NCBI GenBank assembly: GCA_018882785.1
Contig: VERI01000002.1
Coordinates: 62,001 to 126,000, forward strand
From: Burkholderiaceae bacterium
GTDB taxonomy: Bacteria > Pseudomonadota > Gammaproteobacteria > Burkholderiales > Burkholderiaceae_A
Direction: 5' to 3'
Length of the DNA: 64,000 bases
The notes beneath the pieces are model-generated. The model had not been told where the DNA came from. It worked only from the letters and a program-made list of their open reading frames with translations, and did not search any database. Of this stretch, positions 36,604-45,667 are shown one piece after another. Position 1 is the stretch's first letter. The number at the start of each line of letters is the position of its first letter. Made by a program: the position numbers and the translations under genes.

Positions 36604-38649
36604 ATGTTCCACGGCCTCGTTATCTTCCTATCGGCATTCCTGATTTTTCTTGTTCAGCCCCTAATCGCCAAACAAATACTGCCCTGGTTCGGTGGTTCGG
36701 CTGCCGTCTGGGGAACCTGTCTGCTGTTTTTTCAAACCGCACTGCTGGCCGGTTACGCCTACGCTGATGCGGTCAACCGGTGGCTCAGCATTCGAGTTCA
36801 GGCCATCCTGCACAGCCTGCTGCTCTTGATTGCCGCCCTCACAATGCCGATCATCGCCGCCGACCATTGGCGGCCCGCTGGCGACGAAGAGCCCATCTCC
36901 CGCATCATTGGCCTGCTCATCGCCACGATAGGACTGCCGTATTTCCTGCTTGCCACAACAACACCACTGGTCGGTGCCTGGTACTGGCGACGCACCCAGG
37001 AATCCGCCCCCTATCGCCTGTTTGCCCTATCGAACTTCGCCTCTCTGCTGGCGCTGCTCGGTTTTCCTTTTCTAATCGAACCCTGGATCGGCAATCGCGA
37101 GATTGCGATTTTTTGGTCTGGGCTCTTTGTCCTTTTCGCCGTCCTATGCGCTGCCCTGGGCTGGTCTACTGCCCGGCATGCCCGCCAGAGCTTTACGGCC
37201 GAACCCGTCGGACAGCAGGCCGGCACAGGCATCATCGCCTCTGCACCCACCCAGGCCGCCGGGATGGGCGACTGGCCTTACTGGATCGGACTGTCGGCGA
37301 TTGGCTCGGCCATGCTGCTCGGAGTCAGCAGCCACCTTACCCAGAACATTTCCTCAGCGCCCCTGCTCTGGGTGGTGCCACTCGCGCTCTATCTGATCAC
37401 GTTCATCATCAGCTTTGATCATCCACGCTGGTATGTTCGGCCGATTTATCTAACAGTCGCTGCGGTCGTGGTGCCGCTGATGGCCTGGCTTTCGGATTCA
37501 CTCAACCTTGCCATGGTCACACCCGTCTATGCACTTGGTCTGTTTGTGGTCTGTATGGTGTGTCATGGCGAACTGGCCCGGCTAAAGCCGCATCCCTCGC
37601 GACTGACCGTGTTTTATCTATCGATCTCGATCGGCGGGGCACTCGGTTCGCTGCTCATGGCGGTGATCGCGCCAATGATCTTTGATGGCTACTACGAGCT
37701 CTATGCCGCCCTGGTCGCTGCCGCTGCCGTCGCCCTGGGTCTACGCATTGGAAACACGCCCAAAGCCCGCCTGGCCTTCCGGCTGACCGCCTGCGGCGTG
37801 CTCGCTGCGGTGTGCTGGACATCATGGAAAAGCATCGGTGATTACAAGGCCAATGTGCGTTTCATGGAGCGTGATTTTTATGGTGTTGTGCGAACCCGTG
37901 ACATCCTGACAGAGGCACCGTTCAGAAGCATGATTCATGGCGCAATCTCGCATGGTGGGCAGCTGCTCGATGAGGGACTGCAGATGACCGCATCAAGTTA
38001 TTTCGGTCCCACCAGCGGCTATGGCCGGCTCTTTGCGAGCCTGCCAGCAGGCCCAAAACAGATTGGTATCGTCGGGCTTGGGGCAGGCGCCTTAGCCGTC
38101 TACGCCCGGCCAGGTGACCACTGGGTGTTTTATGAAATCTCCCCGGCTGTCATTCGTGCAGCCCGGGCGGAATTTAGTTTTCTGGAAAAGATGTCGGGCA
38201 CCCACGAGGTTGTGCTGGGGGATGGCCGTTTGGCTCTGGAGCGCGAACCCGCGCGTCAGTTCGATGTGTTGGCGCTGGACGCCTTCTCCGGGGACTCAAT
38301 TCCCTCACACCTGGTGACCAAAGAGGCGATGGACATCTACATGAAACACCTCAAGCCCGATGGCGTAATTGTGCTGCAGGCGACGAACCGTTTTGTAGAT
38401 CTAATGCCTGTCGCGCGCAACCTTGCAGACGCGCACGGGCTGACTGCCGTGCTGATTTCTGACACCCCACAGTTTGAACAAGGTCCAGACTACTGGCTCT
38501 CGATGACCGATCAGGTGATCATGACCCGCAATCCGAAAATCCTGCAGGCAGCGGCGATTCGATCGGTTGCCCAGGCCATACCCCGCTCTACCCGGGTCCC
38601 GATGTTTACCGATGACTACATCAACCTCTTTAGCATTCTGAAACACTGA
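36604..38649 (+). CDS. Membrane-fused spermidine-synthase-like protein (copy 2)
   Basis: 681 residues from ATG 36604 (the frame opens earlier, at 36556, without support). Same architecture as 27955-30087: a polytopic N-terminal half beginning VIFLSAFLIFLVQPLIAKQI and a C-terminal spermidine-synthase-like domain (IGIVGLGAGALAVYA; FDVLALDAFSGDSIPSHLVT). The shared blocks PWFGGSAAVW and LFFQ...LAGYAYAD show common ancestry. It lacks the His/Glu-rich middle loop of copy 1. It is transcribed rightward and is followed 15 bases later by the DUF192 gene. Substrate unknown. Confidence 0.88.
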   Translation: MFHGLVIFLSAFLIFLVQPLIAKQILPWFGGSAAVWGTCLLFFQTALLAGYAYADAVNRWLSIRVQAILHSLLLLIAALTMPIIAADHWRPAGDEEPISRIIGLLIATIGLPYFLLATTTPLVGAWYWRRTQESAPYRLFALSNFASLLALLGFPFLIEPWIGNREIAIFWSGLFVLFAVLCAALGWSTARHARQSFTAEPVGQQAGTGIIASAPTQAAGMGDWPYWIGLSAIGSAMLLGVSSHLTQNISSAPLLWVVPLALYLITFIISFDHPRWYVRPIYLTVAAVVVPLMAWLSDSLNLAMVTPVYALGLFVVCMVCHGELARLKPHPSRLTVFYLSISIGGALGSLLMAVIAPMIFDGYYELYAALVAAAAVALGLRIGNTPKARLAFRLTACGVLAAVCWTSWKSIGDYKANVRFMERDFYGVVRTRDILTEAPFRSMIHGAISHGGQLLDEGLQMTASSYFGPTSGYGRLFASLPAGPKQIGIVGLGAGALAVYARPGDHWVFYEISPAVIRAARAEFSFLEKMSGTHEVVLGDGRLALEREPARQFDVLALDAFSGDSIPSHLVTKEAMDIYMKHLKPDGVIVLQATNRFVDLMPVARNLADAHGLTAVLISDTPQFEQGPDYWLSMTDQVIMTRNPKILQAAAIRSVAQAIPRSTRVPMFTDDYINLFSILKH

Positions 38650-38664
38650 TCGCAGCGCCCAAAA

Positions 38665-39135
38665 ATGCCCCGCACGACGATAACTACCCGCCTGTTCAAC
38701 CGACAGCTCGTCGCAACGATCGTATCGCTACTGCTCTCGATGGGCAGTGCAAAAGCCGAAAAACCAGCCGTCACGACGCTGGGGATTCGATTTTTTCAAA
38801 TCACGGCCGAACTTGCGGAGACGCCCGCACAGCGCACAAGGGGGCTGATGGGCCGAACCTTCCTTCCCCCGAATCACGGGATGCTATTTGTATTCGAGCG
38901 GCCCGAACGCCAGTGCTTTTGGATGAAAAACACGCCGCTGCCGCTCTCGATCGCCTTTGTCGATGACGAGGGCCGGATCGTTAACATCGAAAAGATGCAG
39001 CCTTTTTCGGAGCAGACGCACTGCTCCATCTCACCGGTGCGTTTCGCCTTGGAGATGGAACAGGAATGGTTCTTTCAGCGCGGCGTTCAGCCCGGCGAGC
39101 AGGTCCGCGGCCTGCCCCAGGCTGTATTGCGCTAG
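38665..39135 (+). CDS. DUF192-family exported protein
   Basis: 156 residues. A signal peptide runs to about residue 31 (LVATIVSLLLSMGSAKAE). The DUF192 core follows: ELAETPAQRTRGLMGRTFLP, GMLFVFERPERQCFWMKNT, IVNIEKMQPFSE and a C-terminal GVQPGEQVRG. The family is widespread and periplasmic in Gram-negatives; no enzymatic activity is established. It follows the synthase-like gene and is convergent with sodB (8-base gap). Confidence 0.88.
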   Translation: MPRTTITTRLFNRQLVATIVSLLLSMGSAKAEKPAVTTLGIRFFQITAELAETPAQRTRGLMGRTFLPPNHGMLFVFERPERQCFWMKNTPLPLSIAFVDDEGRIVNIEKMQPFSEQTHCSISPVRFALEMEQEWFFQRGVQPGEQVRGLPQAVLR

Positions 39136-39143
39136 CGGATCAA

Positions 39144-39722
39144 TCAGCCAAAATTCTTGGCTGCAAATTCCCAGTTCACCAACGACCAGAACGCGCCGAG
39201 ATAATCCGGACGGCGATTGCGGTAATCAATGTAGTAAGCATGCTCCCAGAGATCGCAGGTGATCAGCGGCTTATCCGCAGTCGTGAGCGGCGTTGCTGCA
39301 TTGCTGGTATTCACAACGTCCAGGGTGCCATCGGCCTTTTTTACCAGCCAGGTCCAGCTCGACCCAAAGTTACCGACAGCGCTCTTGGTGAATGCTTCTT
39401 TAAAGGCATCAAACGATCCCCACTTGGCGTCGATTGCCGCCGCCAGAGCGCCGCTGGGCTTCCCGCCACCCTTCGGTGACAGAGAACTCCAGTAAAACGT
39501 GTGATTCCAGATCTGGGCTGCATTATTGAAAATGCCGCCGGAGGATTTCTTTACGATTTCCTCGAGGCTGGAGCTCTCAAACTCGGACCCCTTGATCAGG
39601 TTATTGAGGTTGGTGACATAGGTCTGGTGATGCTTGCCATAGTGAAACTCAAGGGTCTCTTTCGAAATATGGGGCTGTAATGCATCCATTGCGTAAGGCA
39701 ATGCAGGAAGAGCGTGTTCCAT
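39144..39722 (-). CDS. sodB: Superoxide dismutase, iron type
   Basis: 192 residues. It converts superoxide to peroxide and oxygen. Metal ligands are in place: His27 ([13 protein letters not shown]), His74 (IWNHTFYW), Asp157 and His161 ([12 protein letters not shown]). Gln70 in [11 protein letters not shown] marks the iron rather than the manganese class. ATG 39722 has AAAGGAAAG upstream. The frame remains open to 40082 through xseA, but that extension is a shadow. It lies 70 bases downstream of xseA on the same strand. No signal peptide, hence cytoplasmic. Confidence 0.97.
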   Translation of the reverse strand: MEHALPALPYAMDALQPHISKETLEFHYGKHHQTYVTNLNNLIKGSEFESSSLEEIVKKSSGGIFNNAAQIWNHTFYWSSLSPKGGGKPSGALAAAIDAKWGSFDAFKEAFTKSAVGNFGSSWTWLVKKADGTLDVVNTSNAATPLTTADKPLITCDLWEHAYYIDYRNRRPDYLGAFWSLVNWEFAAKNFG

Positions 39723-39792
39723 GTGGGTCTTTCCTTTTGAGTGAAAGCGGAGGGAGTCGGGCGCACGGGCACCCGGCCACGAGGCGGCGATT

Positions 39793-41019
39793 TTATCCCG
39801 GCTGGTCCGATGGATGTCGGCCCTGAACCCGGACATCGAGCAGGCCCTTTGCAAGCCGGACCGATAGGGACTGATCGAGTCGGACGGCAGCTGCATTGGT
39901 GACCACACGATCATCTGCATCCAAGACCAGTGCATAGCCACGGGCAAGGATGGACTGTGGATCCAGGGCCACCAACTGTCCCTGACGCGCCTGCAGCCGC
40001 GCAAGCGCCCGCTGCAGGCAGCCACGCATAGCCTGTCGTAGAGACCTTTGGGCGGCCGCAATTCTGTCGCGCCGTTGCTCAAGTGTCTGACGCGGACTGC
40101 GAATCCTGCTCGACAGCAAATCTAAACGCTGTTGCGCACCCGCCCATCGACGCCGCATCGCCGAATGTCGCAACAGCGACCATTCGATGAGTCGCGCCCG
40201 CGCCTGCTGGTCTGACTGGGCAACCCGTTGGGCTGCTGCGGTCGGCGTTGCGGCCCTGAAATCAGCGACAAGGTCAGCAATCGTGACATCGCTTTCGTGG
40301 CCAACACCCACCACCACAGGATGTCGGCAAGATGCGATCGCCATGGCCAAGGCTTCATCGTTAAATGCCCACAGATCCTCAAGACTGCCACCGCCGCGCA
40401 CGAGCATGATCAGCTGGACGTCGCCATCTTTATCGGCACGTTCGAGCTGCGCTTTCAGCTGCGCTGGCGCGTCAACCCCCTGCACCATTGACGGGTATAG
40501 GCGAATGCGAATCCGCGGGGCCAGGGTCGTCAGCGTCACCACCACATCCCGCAGGGCAGCCGCCCCAAGCGAGGTCACCAATGCAATCGTGGCGATCTGT
40601 TCGGGCAGGGGTCGCTTGCGATCGTTATCGAAGAGGCCAAGCGTCGCAAGCCTGGCCTTGCGGGCCAAAAAAGCCTCATACAAGGCACCTTGGCCGCTGC
40701 GGGTCATCGACTCGACCCTAAGCTGAAAGTCGCCCCTCGGCTCGTACAGCCCAACCACAGCGGTGACCTCCACCTGATCACCCTCCCGGGGCTGCCAGTC
40801 CAATGAGGTATTTCGGCCCTTCCACATCACGGCCCGGACGCTTGCAGCGGCATCCCGCAAAGAAAAATAAAGATGGCCACTGGCCGGCCTGGAGATCTGG
40901 GCGATCTCCCCCCGAACGCGGACGCAGGGATAGCCGAGTTCTAAATAGGCGGCAACGGCGCGATTCAGTTCGGCAACCGAGAGCACCTCAGGCCGGGCTT
41001 GGCTTTGACCGTGAAACAT
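39793..41019 (-). CDS. xseA: Exodeoxyribonuclease VII large subunit
   Basis: 408 residues. With XseB it degrades single-stranded DNA to oligonucleotides. An OB-fold N-terminal domain (about 1-105: [40 protein letters not shown]) precedes the catalytic region ([56 protein letters not shown]). A long coiled-coil region and the C-terminal piece follow. It is divergent from lpxK across a 250-base spacer. xseB is 11 kb away in the isoprenoid operon. Confidence 0.96.
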   Translation of the reverse strand: MFHGQSQARPEVLSVAELNRAVAAYLELGYPCVRVRGEIAQISRPASGHLYFSLRDAAASVRAVMWKGRNTSLDWQPREGDQVEVTAVVGLYEPRGDFQLRVESMTRSGQGALYEAFLARKARLATLGLFDNDRKRPLPEQIATIALVTSLGAAALRDVVVTLTTLAPRIRIRLYPSMVQGVDAPAQLKAQLERADKDGDVQLIMLVRGGGSLEDLWAFNDEALAMAIASCRHPVVVGVGHESDVTIADLVADFRAATPTAAAQRVAQSDQQARARLIEWSLLRHSAMRRRWAGAQQRLDLLSSRIRSPRQTLEQRRDRIAAAQRSLRQAMRGCLQRALARLQARQGQLVALDPQSILARGYALVLDADDRVVTNAAAVRLDQSLSVRLAKGLLDVRVQGRHPSDQPG

Positions 41020-41057
41020 TCGTGAAACCCGCGAAAAATCGTGTCCTTAGAGAAAAG

Positions 41058-41066
41058 ATGTCCACA
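41058..41066 (+). promoter_or_regulatory. DnaA-box-like site 1
   Basis: ATGTCCACA, two mismatches to TTATCCACA. It is one of three such sites in the xseA-lpxK spacer. Confidence 0.35.
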
Positions 41067-41127
41067 GAATAAGGGCTGGCGCTGAATTTCTCGCCAAAAC
41101 CTGTAAAAATTCCTTACACACCCACTT

Positions 41128-41161
41128 TTTACTTAGTAAATCATTGATTTATTTGATAAAT
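41128..41161. repeat. Three overlapping palindromes in AT-rich DNA
   Basis: TTTAC-TTA-GTAAA (41128-41140), AAATCA-T-TGATTT (41138-41150) and ATTTAT-TTG-ATAAAT (41147-41161) are each perfect and overlap end to end in 34 bases. The stretch is far richer in AT than its surroundings. It could be an array of operator half-sites, a promoter region for xseA or lpxK, or a DNA-unwinding element. Confidence 0.6.
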
Positions 41162-41243
41162 TTCGGTCAATAGGGAGGCCACCGGTGCTACTTGTCTGCA
41201 TTTGCCGTACATGAATTGGCCGCCTAAGTCCGAACGCGTGCAA

Positions 41244-41264
41244 GTGTCCACAAGCTTATCCACA
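41244..41264 (+). promoter_or_regulatory. Tandem DnaA boxes upstream of lpxK
   Basis: GTGTCCACA (41244-41252, two mismatches) and a perfect TTATCCACA (41256-41264) lie three bases apart in the same orientation, ending five bases before the lpxK ATG. Confidence 0.5.
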
Positions 41265-41269
41265 GCCTG

Positions 41270-42349
41270 ATGACCCTCAGGGAAAACCCCCTTTCCAGCC
41301 GTCTACAACGGTATTGGTTTGGCCAATACCCGGCCCCGGAGCATCGGGAAATCGGTCCTATTCTGGCCGCTGGCCTGATCCTGGCGGAACTGCTCTACCG
41401 CGGGGCATTGCTGATCCGAGGCGTCTGGCATCGCCTCTTAGACCGTCCGACGCGATTTCCAGGGGTTCGGGTGATTGCAATCGGCAACCTGGTCGTTGGC
41501 GGCGCCGGAAAGACGCCAGCAGCCCTTGCGATCGCCACCGCGCTCCAAAGCCAGGGGATTGCCTGCGGACTTATTTCCCGGGGCTACCGCTCCGCCGCCG
41601 AGCATGCCGCGCCCGTGGTCGTTCTTCCTGAGGCCTTGCACCTTCACAATGCGGGGCAGATCGGTGATGAGGCCTGGCTGTTGTGCTGGCGGACCGGCCT
41701 GCCGATTGCGGTCGGCAAGGACCGGGCTGCGGGCCTCGCCAGGCTCCTGGCGCTCAAGCCTGAACTGAAGGCCGTGATCCTTGATGATGGCCTTCAGCAA
41801 CGTTGGCTGCACGCAGATGAGCAGGTGCTCATCATCGATGAGCGCGGATTCGGCAATGGCCACTGCCTGCCACGCGGACCCCTGCGAGAACCGGTCGGAG
41901 ACCTCGAGCGCTTTAGCCTTGTCATCCACCGCAGTCAGGAGCTCGACATTCACCCATCGTGCTGGGTACCACTGGACAGCCTTGGCCGTGGCGACATCGC
42001 TGCCGCGCCCGCGCTCGATCTCGCCTCTGCCGCAAAGCGCTTTCATGGCCAGCGAATTCTGGCGGTGGCCGGACTGGCAATGCCAGAGCGGTTTTTTAAC
42101 GACCTTCAACAGATGGGGCTTTCTTTTGAAAGCTTGCCACTGCCAGACCACGAGATTCATCTCGCCCAACAGGTCCAGTCGCACTGGATGTCTGGACGCT
42201 ATGACATCGTCCTGATGACTGAAAAAGATGCGGTAAAGTTTTTACATTCACATCTGGCTGTCTGTGCGCATGCATGGGCCCTTAGGCAGCATGCACAGCT
42301 CGATGCCAACTCCACTGAAAGGCTTCTTCATGGATTCAAAACTTCTTGA
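41270..42349 (+). CDS. lpxK: Tetraacyldisaccharide 4'-kinase
   Basis: 359 residues. It phosphorylates the lipid A disaccharide precursor at the 4' position. A membrane-associated N-terminal helix (IGPILAAGLILAELLY) is followed by the P-loop GNLVVGGAGKTP (72-83). Conserved LILDDGLQQ-like (here VILDDGLQQRWL), DERGFGNG and LPRGPLREP follow, as does DHEIHLAQQ near the C-terminus. No clear Shine-Dalgarno. The DnaA boxes sit where one would be expected. It overlaps the Trm112-like gene by 20 bases and heads an lpxK-Trm112-kdsB operon. Confidence 0.96.
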   Translation: MTLRENPLSSRLQRYWFGQYPAPEHREIGPILAAGLILAELLYRGALLIRGVWHRLLDRPTRFPGVRVIAIGNLVVGGAGKTPAALAIATALQSQGIACGLISRGYRSAAEHAAPVVVLPEALHLHNAGQIGDEAWLLCWRTGLPIAVGKDRAAGLARLLALKPELKAVILDDGLQQRWLHADEQVLIIDERGFGNGHCLPRGPLREPVGDLERFSLVIHRSQELDIHPSCWVPLDSLGRGDIAAAPALDLASAAKRFHGQRILAVAGLAMPERFFNDLQQMGLSFESLPLPDHEIHLAQQVQSHWMSGRYDIVLMTEKDAVKFLHSHLAVCAHAWALRQHAQLDANSTERLLHGFKTS

Positions 42350-42554
42350 AATCCTTGCCTGCCCGCGATCAAAACAGCCCCTTACCCTGGGCAAAGGCGG
42401 CCACTACCTGATCTGCGAATCCGAATCGGTCGCCTATCCGATCATCGATGGCATTCCATACCTGGTGGAGTCCAGCGCCATTCCGTTGCACGACATTTCA
42501 GTGGCCTCTCCCTCCGAACCACTGCCACATGCCTCGCCGAAGGATTCGAATTGA
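42330..42554 (+). CDS. Trm112-family small protein (YcaR-like)
   Basis: 74 residues. The start MDSKLLEILACPRSKQPL and the segment YPIIDGIPYLVE are the family signature. The first zinc Cys is kept but the second position of the usual CPxCK motif is Ser (CPRSK), so zinc binding is probably lost, as in many bacterial members. The partner in bacteria is not settled. A gene of this family between lpxK and kdsB is common in Proteobacteria. It starts inside lpxK and is coupled to kdsB by TGATG. Confidence 0.93.
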   Translation: MDSKLLEILACPRSKQPLTLGKGGHYLICESESVAYPIIDGIPYLVESSAIPLHDISVASPSEPLPHASPKDSN

Positions 42555-43342
42555 TGAATTTCTGGGTGGTTATTCCGTCCCGGCGCGCCTCCACTCGGCT
42601 CCCCGATAAAGCGTTGGCCGATCTCGGTGGAAAGCCAATGGTCGTGCGCGTTGCTGAGCAGGCCGAGGCAAGTGGCGCCCAGCGGGTGTTGATCGCCACG
42701 GATGACCCAGAAATCCACAGTATCTGCATTCGACATGGGCACGAGGCCATCATCACCAGGGCCGATCATCAAAGCGGCACGGACCGTATCGCCGAGGTGG
42801 CCGACAAACTCCGCGCATCCGAGCATCAGTCGATTGTCAACGTGCAAGGCGATGAGCCACTGATTCCACCCGAACTGATCTGCAACGTTGCGCAGACCCT
42901 GGAGCGACTGCCGCAGGCCTCGGTTGCCACCGCCGCCGCACCCATTCTGGACACAGAGACCCTGTGTAGCCCCCATGTGGTCAAGGTGGTGTGTGATGCT
43001 GCGGGAATGGCTTCTTACTTTTCTCGGGCGCCCATTCCATATCAGCGCGACCGCTGGCCATCACTCGCCGACATCCGGCTGCCAGAAACGGCCGCCGAGA
43101 CTCCGTTTTTACGCCACATCGGGATTTATGGCTTTCGCGCGAAACAGCTCGCTCAGTTCGTGACTTGGCCAGTCTGCCCCACTGAGCGGGCCGAACAACT
43201 CGAGCAGCTGCGTTGGCTATGGCACGGGCATCGCATCGGGCTTTATATCGCTGACACCGCGCCAGCCATCGGTGTCGACACAGCAGACGATCTTGTGCGG
43301 GTCCGTCATATTTGGACGCAACAATCTCGCGCCCGCAGCTGA
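42554..43342 (+). CDS. kdsB: 3-deoxy-manno-octulosonate cytidylyltransferase
   Basis: 262 residues. It activates KDO to CMP-KDO for lipopolysaccharide inner core synthesis. The N-terminal VVIPSRRASTRLPDKAL is the nucleotide loop. TDDPEI, HQSGTDRIAEVA, NVQGDEPLIPP and YFSRAPIPYQRD are family blocks. The ATG overlaps the preceding stop as TGATG; a TTG one codon earlier is not needed. With lpxK it belongs to lipid A/LPS synthesis. Confidence 0.97.
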   Translation: MNFWVVIPSRRASTRLPDKALADLGGKPMVVRVAEQAEASGAQRVLIATDDPEIHSICIRHGHEAIITRADHQSGTDRIAEVADKLRASEHQSIVNVQGDEPLIPPELICNVAQTLERLPQASVATAAAPILDTETLCSPHVVKVVCDAAGMASYFSRAPIPYQRDRWPSLADIRLPETAAETPFLRHIGIYGFRAKQLAQFVTWPVCPTERAEQLEQLRWLWHGHRIGLYIADTAPAIGVDTADDLVRVRHIWTQQSRARS

Positions 43343-43350
43343 CGGGTCCT

Positions 43351-43356
43351 TATAAT
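43351..43356 (+). promoter_or_regulatory. Probable -10 element of adk
   Basis: Perfect TATAAT (context TTATAATCGGAG), 32 bases before the adk ATG and nine bases after kdsB ends. The -35 is not obvious. Confidence 0.5.
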
Positions 43357-43388
43357 CGGAGTCCAGACAAAAAACATCGGAGACCACC

Positions 43389-44063
43389 ATGCGCATCATC
43401 CTTCTCGGGCCCCCGGGCGCAGGCAAAGGTACACAGGCAGGCTTCATCACGAAGCGCTATGGCATTCCCCAGGTCTCCACCGGCGACATGTTGCGGGCCG
43501 CTGTCAAGGCAGGGACGCCCTTAGGCGTTGCCGCCAAAAAAGTGATGGATTCCGGTGGCCTAGTGGGCGATGAAATCATCATCAATCTGGTCAAAGAACG
43601 GCTTACCCAATCGGACTGTGCATCGGGCTATCTATTTGATGGGTTTCCCCGCACCATCCCGCAGGCGCAGGCCATGAAAGATGCGGCCGTGGCGCTTGAT
43701 GCAGTGCTCGAAATTACGGTGCCCGATGAAGACATCATCGATCGCATGAGCGGTCGACGGGTGCATGTTGCGAGCGGCCGGACCTATCACGTCAAGTTCA
43801 ATCCGCCGAAGGTCCAAGGCGTCGATGACGTCACCGGCGAACCGCTCATCCAGCGCGATGACGACCAGGAGTCCACGGTTCGTAAACGCCTTGAGGTGTA
43901 TCACAGCCAGACCAAACCACTGGTGAAGTTTTACCAGGACTGGGCGGCTACTGGAGATTCACATGCGCCGACCTTCCTGACGGTGGCGGGTGTGGGCAGC
44001 GTCGATGCAATCACCCAACGGGTGTTCGAGGCGCTTGGCCAGGTGCAGCGTCCGAAGTCTTGA
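43389..44063 (+). CDS. adk: Adenylate kinase
   Basis: 224 residues, the long form with LID domain. It interconverts ATP, ADP and AMP. P-loop GPPGAGKGT (7-15), AMP-binding [24 protein letters not shown] (the signature), and the LID region [20 protein letters not shown] without the four-Cys zinc site. [16 protein letters not shown] is also typical. ATG 43389 is preceded by CGGAG about ten bases upstream. Its last 50 bases overlap the convergent DUF3579 gene. Confidence 0.97.
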   Translation: MRIILLGPPGAGKGTQAGFITKRYGIPQVSTGDMLRAAVKAGTPLGVAAKKVMDSGGLVGDEIIINLVKERLTQSDCASGYLFDGFPRTIPQAQAMKDAAVALDAVLEITVPDEDIIDRMSGRRVHVASGRTYHVKFNPPKVQGVDDVTGEPLIQRDDDQESTVRKRLEVYHSQTKPLVKFYQDWAATGDSHAPTFLTVAGVGSVDAITQRVFEALGQVQRPKS

Positions 44064-44382
44064 TGTCATCAGAATTTTCTGTCGGTGGTTCGGCAGAAAA
44101 TTCTTCAAACAAAAGCGCGTTATCCCGGGCGAAGCTCACTACAAATTCCATCGCCATCGGCTCTATTCCTTCCAGACGCTCATCGACCAGCACACATTTG
44201 AGGTTGCCCACCATGACGGGCACCACGTAAGGGGAGTACTGAAGGTGGCCTGCATGGCGTGACGCCTGGCCCTGCGGCCGGAACGCAGACATGACACCGC
44301 AGAGGCGCTCGGCCCAATCGCTGGGACGAAACACCTTGCCTGACTGGGTGATACCTTTGATGAGAAACTGTTTGGCGGGCAA
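44011..44382 (-). CDS. DUF3579-family protein
   Basis: 123 residues. Family signature: [50 protein letters not shown] and [21 protein letters not shown]3579 is essentially confined to Betaproteobacteria and often sits beside argD; no function is known. The frame starts at TTG 44382, with no clear Shine-Dalgarno, so the exact start is uncertain. It overlaps the adk 3' end by 53 bases tail to tail and is divergent from argD. Confidence 0.85.
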   Translation of the reverse strand: MPAKQFLIKGITQSGKVFRPSDWAERLCGVMSAFRPQGQASRHAGHLQYSPYVVPVMVGNLKCVLVDERLEGIEPMAMEFVVSFARDNALLFEEFSAEPPTENSDDIKTSDAAPGQAPRTPVG

Positions 44383-44485
44383 GAGAACAATCCGGTTTTG
44401 ACGCTTGGAAGATGCCCCCGAGCGAAACAGGTATTCTATCGGACTCGAATTGCATCACTTACAACAGCCCCTGCGACACCGCCCC

Positions 44486-45667
44486 ATGACCGCCCTGATG
44501 AACACCTATAACCGGCAGCCGGTGGCGTTCACCCGCGGCGAAGGCGTCTGGATGTGGGATACCGATCAGAAGAAATACCTCGATGCGCTCTCGGGCATCG
44601 CCGTCAACACCCTTGGCCATAACCACCCCCGACTCGTCGCCAGCCTGCGTGAGCAGATGGGCCAACTTGTCCATACCTCCAATCTCTACGAAATACCACT
44701 TCAGACCCAATTGGCCGAGACGCTCGTACGCCTGTCGGGCATGACCAATGTGTTCTTTTGCAATTCAGGGCTCGAGGCCAACGAGGCTGCATTAAAGCTT
44801 GCCCGCAAACACGGCCATCGTCTGGGCCACGTCAGCCCAAAGACAATTGTTTTTGAAAAAGCCTTCCATGGCCGGTCGATCGCGACACTGTCAGCCACTG
44901 GCAATGAAAAAATCCAGAAGGGATTTGAGCCTTTGGTGGAGGGCTTCATTCGTGTGCCCATCAACGACATCGCCGCCATCGAGGCCGCAGCGGCCCAAGA
45001 TCCCAGCATCAGTGCAGTATTTTTAGAAACCATCCAGGGCGAAGGCGGCATCCGCCCCTCACAGATTGAATTCCTAAAAGCACTACGACAGCTCTGCACA
45101 CAGAAAAACTGGCTGCTCATGCTCGACGAAGTCCAATGCGGCATTGGACGCACCGGCAAATGGTTTGCCCACCAGTGGGCCCATGTTGTCCCTGATGTGA
45201 TGCCGCTCGCAAAAGGACTCGGCTCCGGCGTGCCCATCGGCGCAGTCGTGGCCCATGGCGCGGCCGCCACCGTATTCGAGCCGGGCAATCACGGCACAAC
45301 CTTTGGCGGCAACCCTTTGGCCATGCGGGCCGGCCTGGAAACCATCGCCGCCATTGAGTCTGAGCACTTGCTGGATAACGCAGCAGCCCGCGGACAGCAG
45401 CTGCTTGACGGCTTTCGGACTGCGTTGTCCGACTGCACAGGCATAACCGAGATCCGGGGCCAAGGGCTGATGATCGGCATTGAACTCAGCCGGCCATGTG
45501 GCGAGATTGTCGGGATCGCCCGAGATGCGGGCCTGCTGATTAACGTGACCGCAGACAACGTCATCCGGCTTTTGCCCGCACTGATCATCAACGCTGCCGA
45601 GGCCCAGCAGATTATCGAGATCCTGGCGCCAATTATTCGTCGCTTTCTAGACAAGAGGCCGTCATGA
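44486..45667 (+). CDS. argD: Acetylornithine aminotransferase
   Basis: 393 residues, class III PLP aminotransferase. It converts N-acetylglutamate semialdehyde to N-acetylornithine. Motifs: NSGLEANEAALKLARKHG, FEKAFHGRSIATLSATGN, LMLDEVQCGIGRTGKWFAHQ and PLP lysine in MPLAKGLGSGVPIGA. ATG 44486 matches family N-termini; the frame opens at 44405 without support. It is followed by argF in an ATGA overlap. Confidence 0.95.
   Translation: MTALMNTYNRQPVAFTRGEGVWMWDTDQKKYLDALSGIAVNTLGHNHPRLVASLREQMGQLVHTSNLYEIPLQTQLAETLVRLSGMTNVFFCNSGLEANEAALKLARKHGHRLGHVSPKTIVFEKAFHGRSIATLSATGNEKIQKGFEPLVEGFIRVPINDIAAIEAAAAQDPSISAVFLETIQGEGGIRPSQIEFLKALRQLCTQKNWLLMLDEVQCGIGRTGKWFAHQWAHVVPDVMPLAKGLGSGVPIGAVVAHGAAATVFEPGNHGTTFGGNPLAMRAGLETIAAIESEHLLDNAAARGQQLLDGFRTALSDCTGITEIRGQGLMIGIELSRPCGEIVGIARDAGLLINVTADNVIRLLPALIINAAEAQQIIEILAPIIRRFLDKRPS

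Noticed and set aside
37144..38317. Frames in reverse and alternate readings of the second synthase-like gene
   Set aside because: High G+C gives long empty frames; only the 681-residue frame has family motifs.
39723..40082. N-terminal extension making SodB 312 residues
   Set aside because: The extra 120 residues lie in an alternate frame of xseA; the Fe-SOD family starts at MEHALPAL (39722), which has a good ribosome-binding site.
41020..41269. Chromosome replication origin (oriC)
   Set aside because: DnaA boxes and AT-rich DNA are present, but there is no dnaA, dnaN, rpmH or gidA neighbour and only three boxes. Kept only as a possible DnaA-regulated site.
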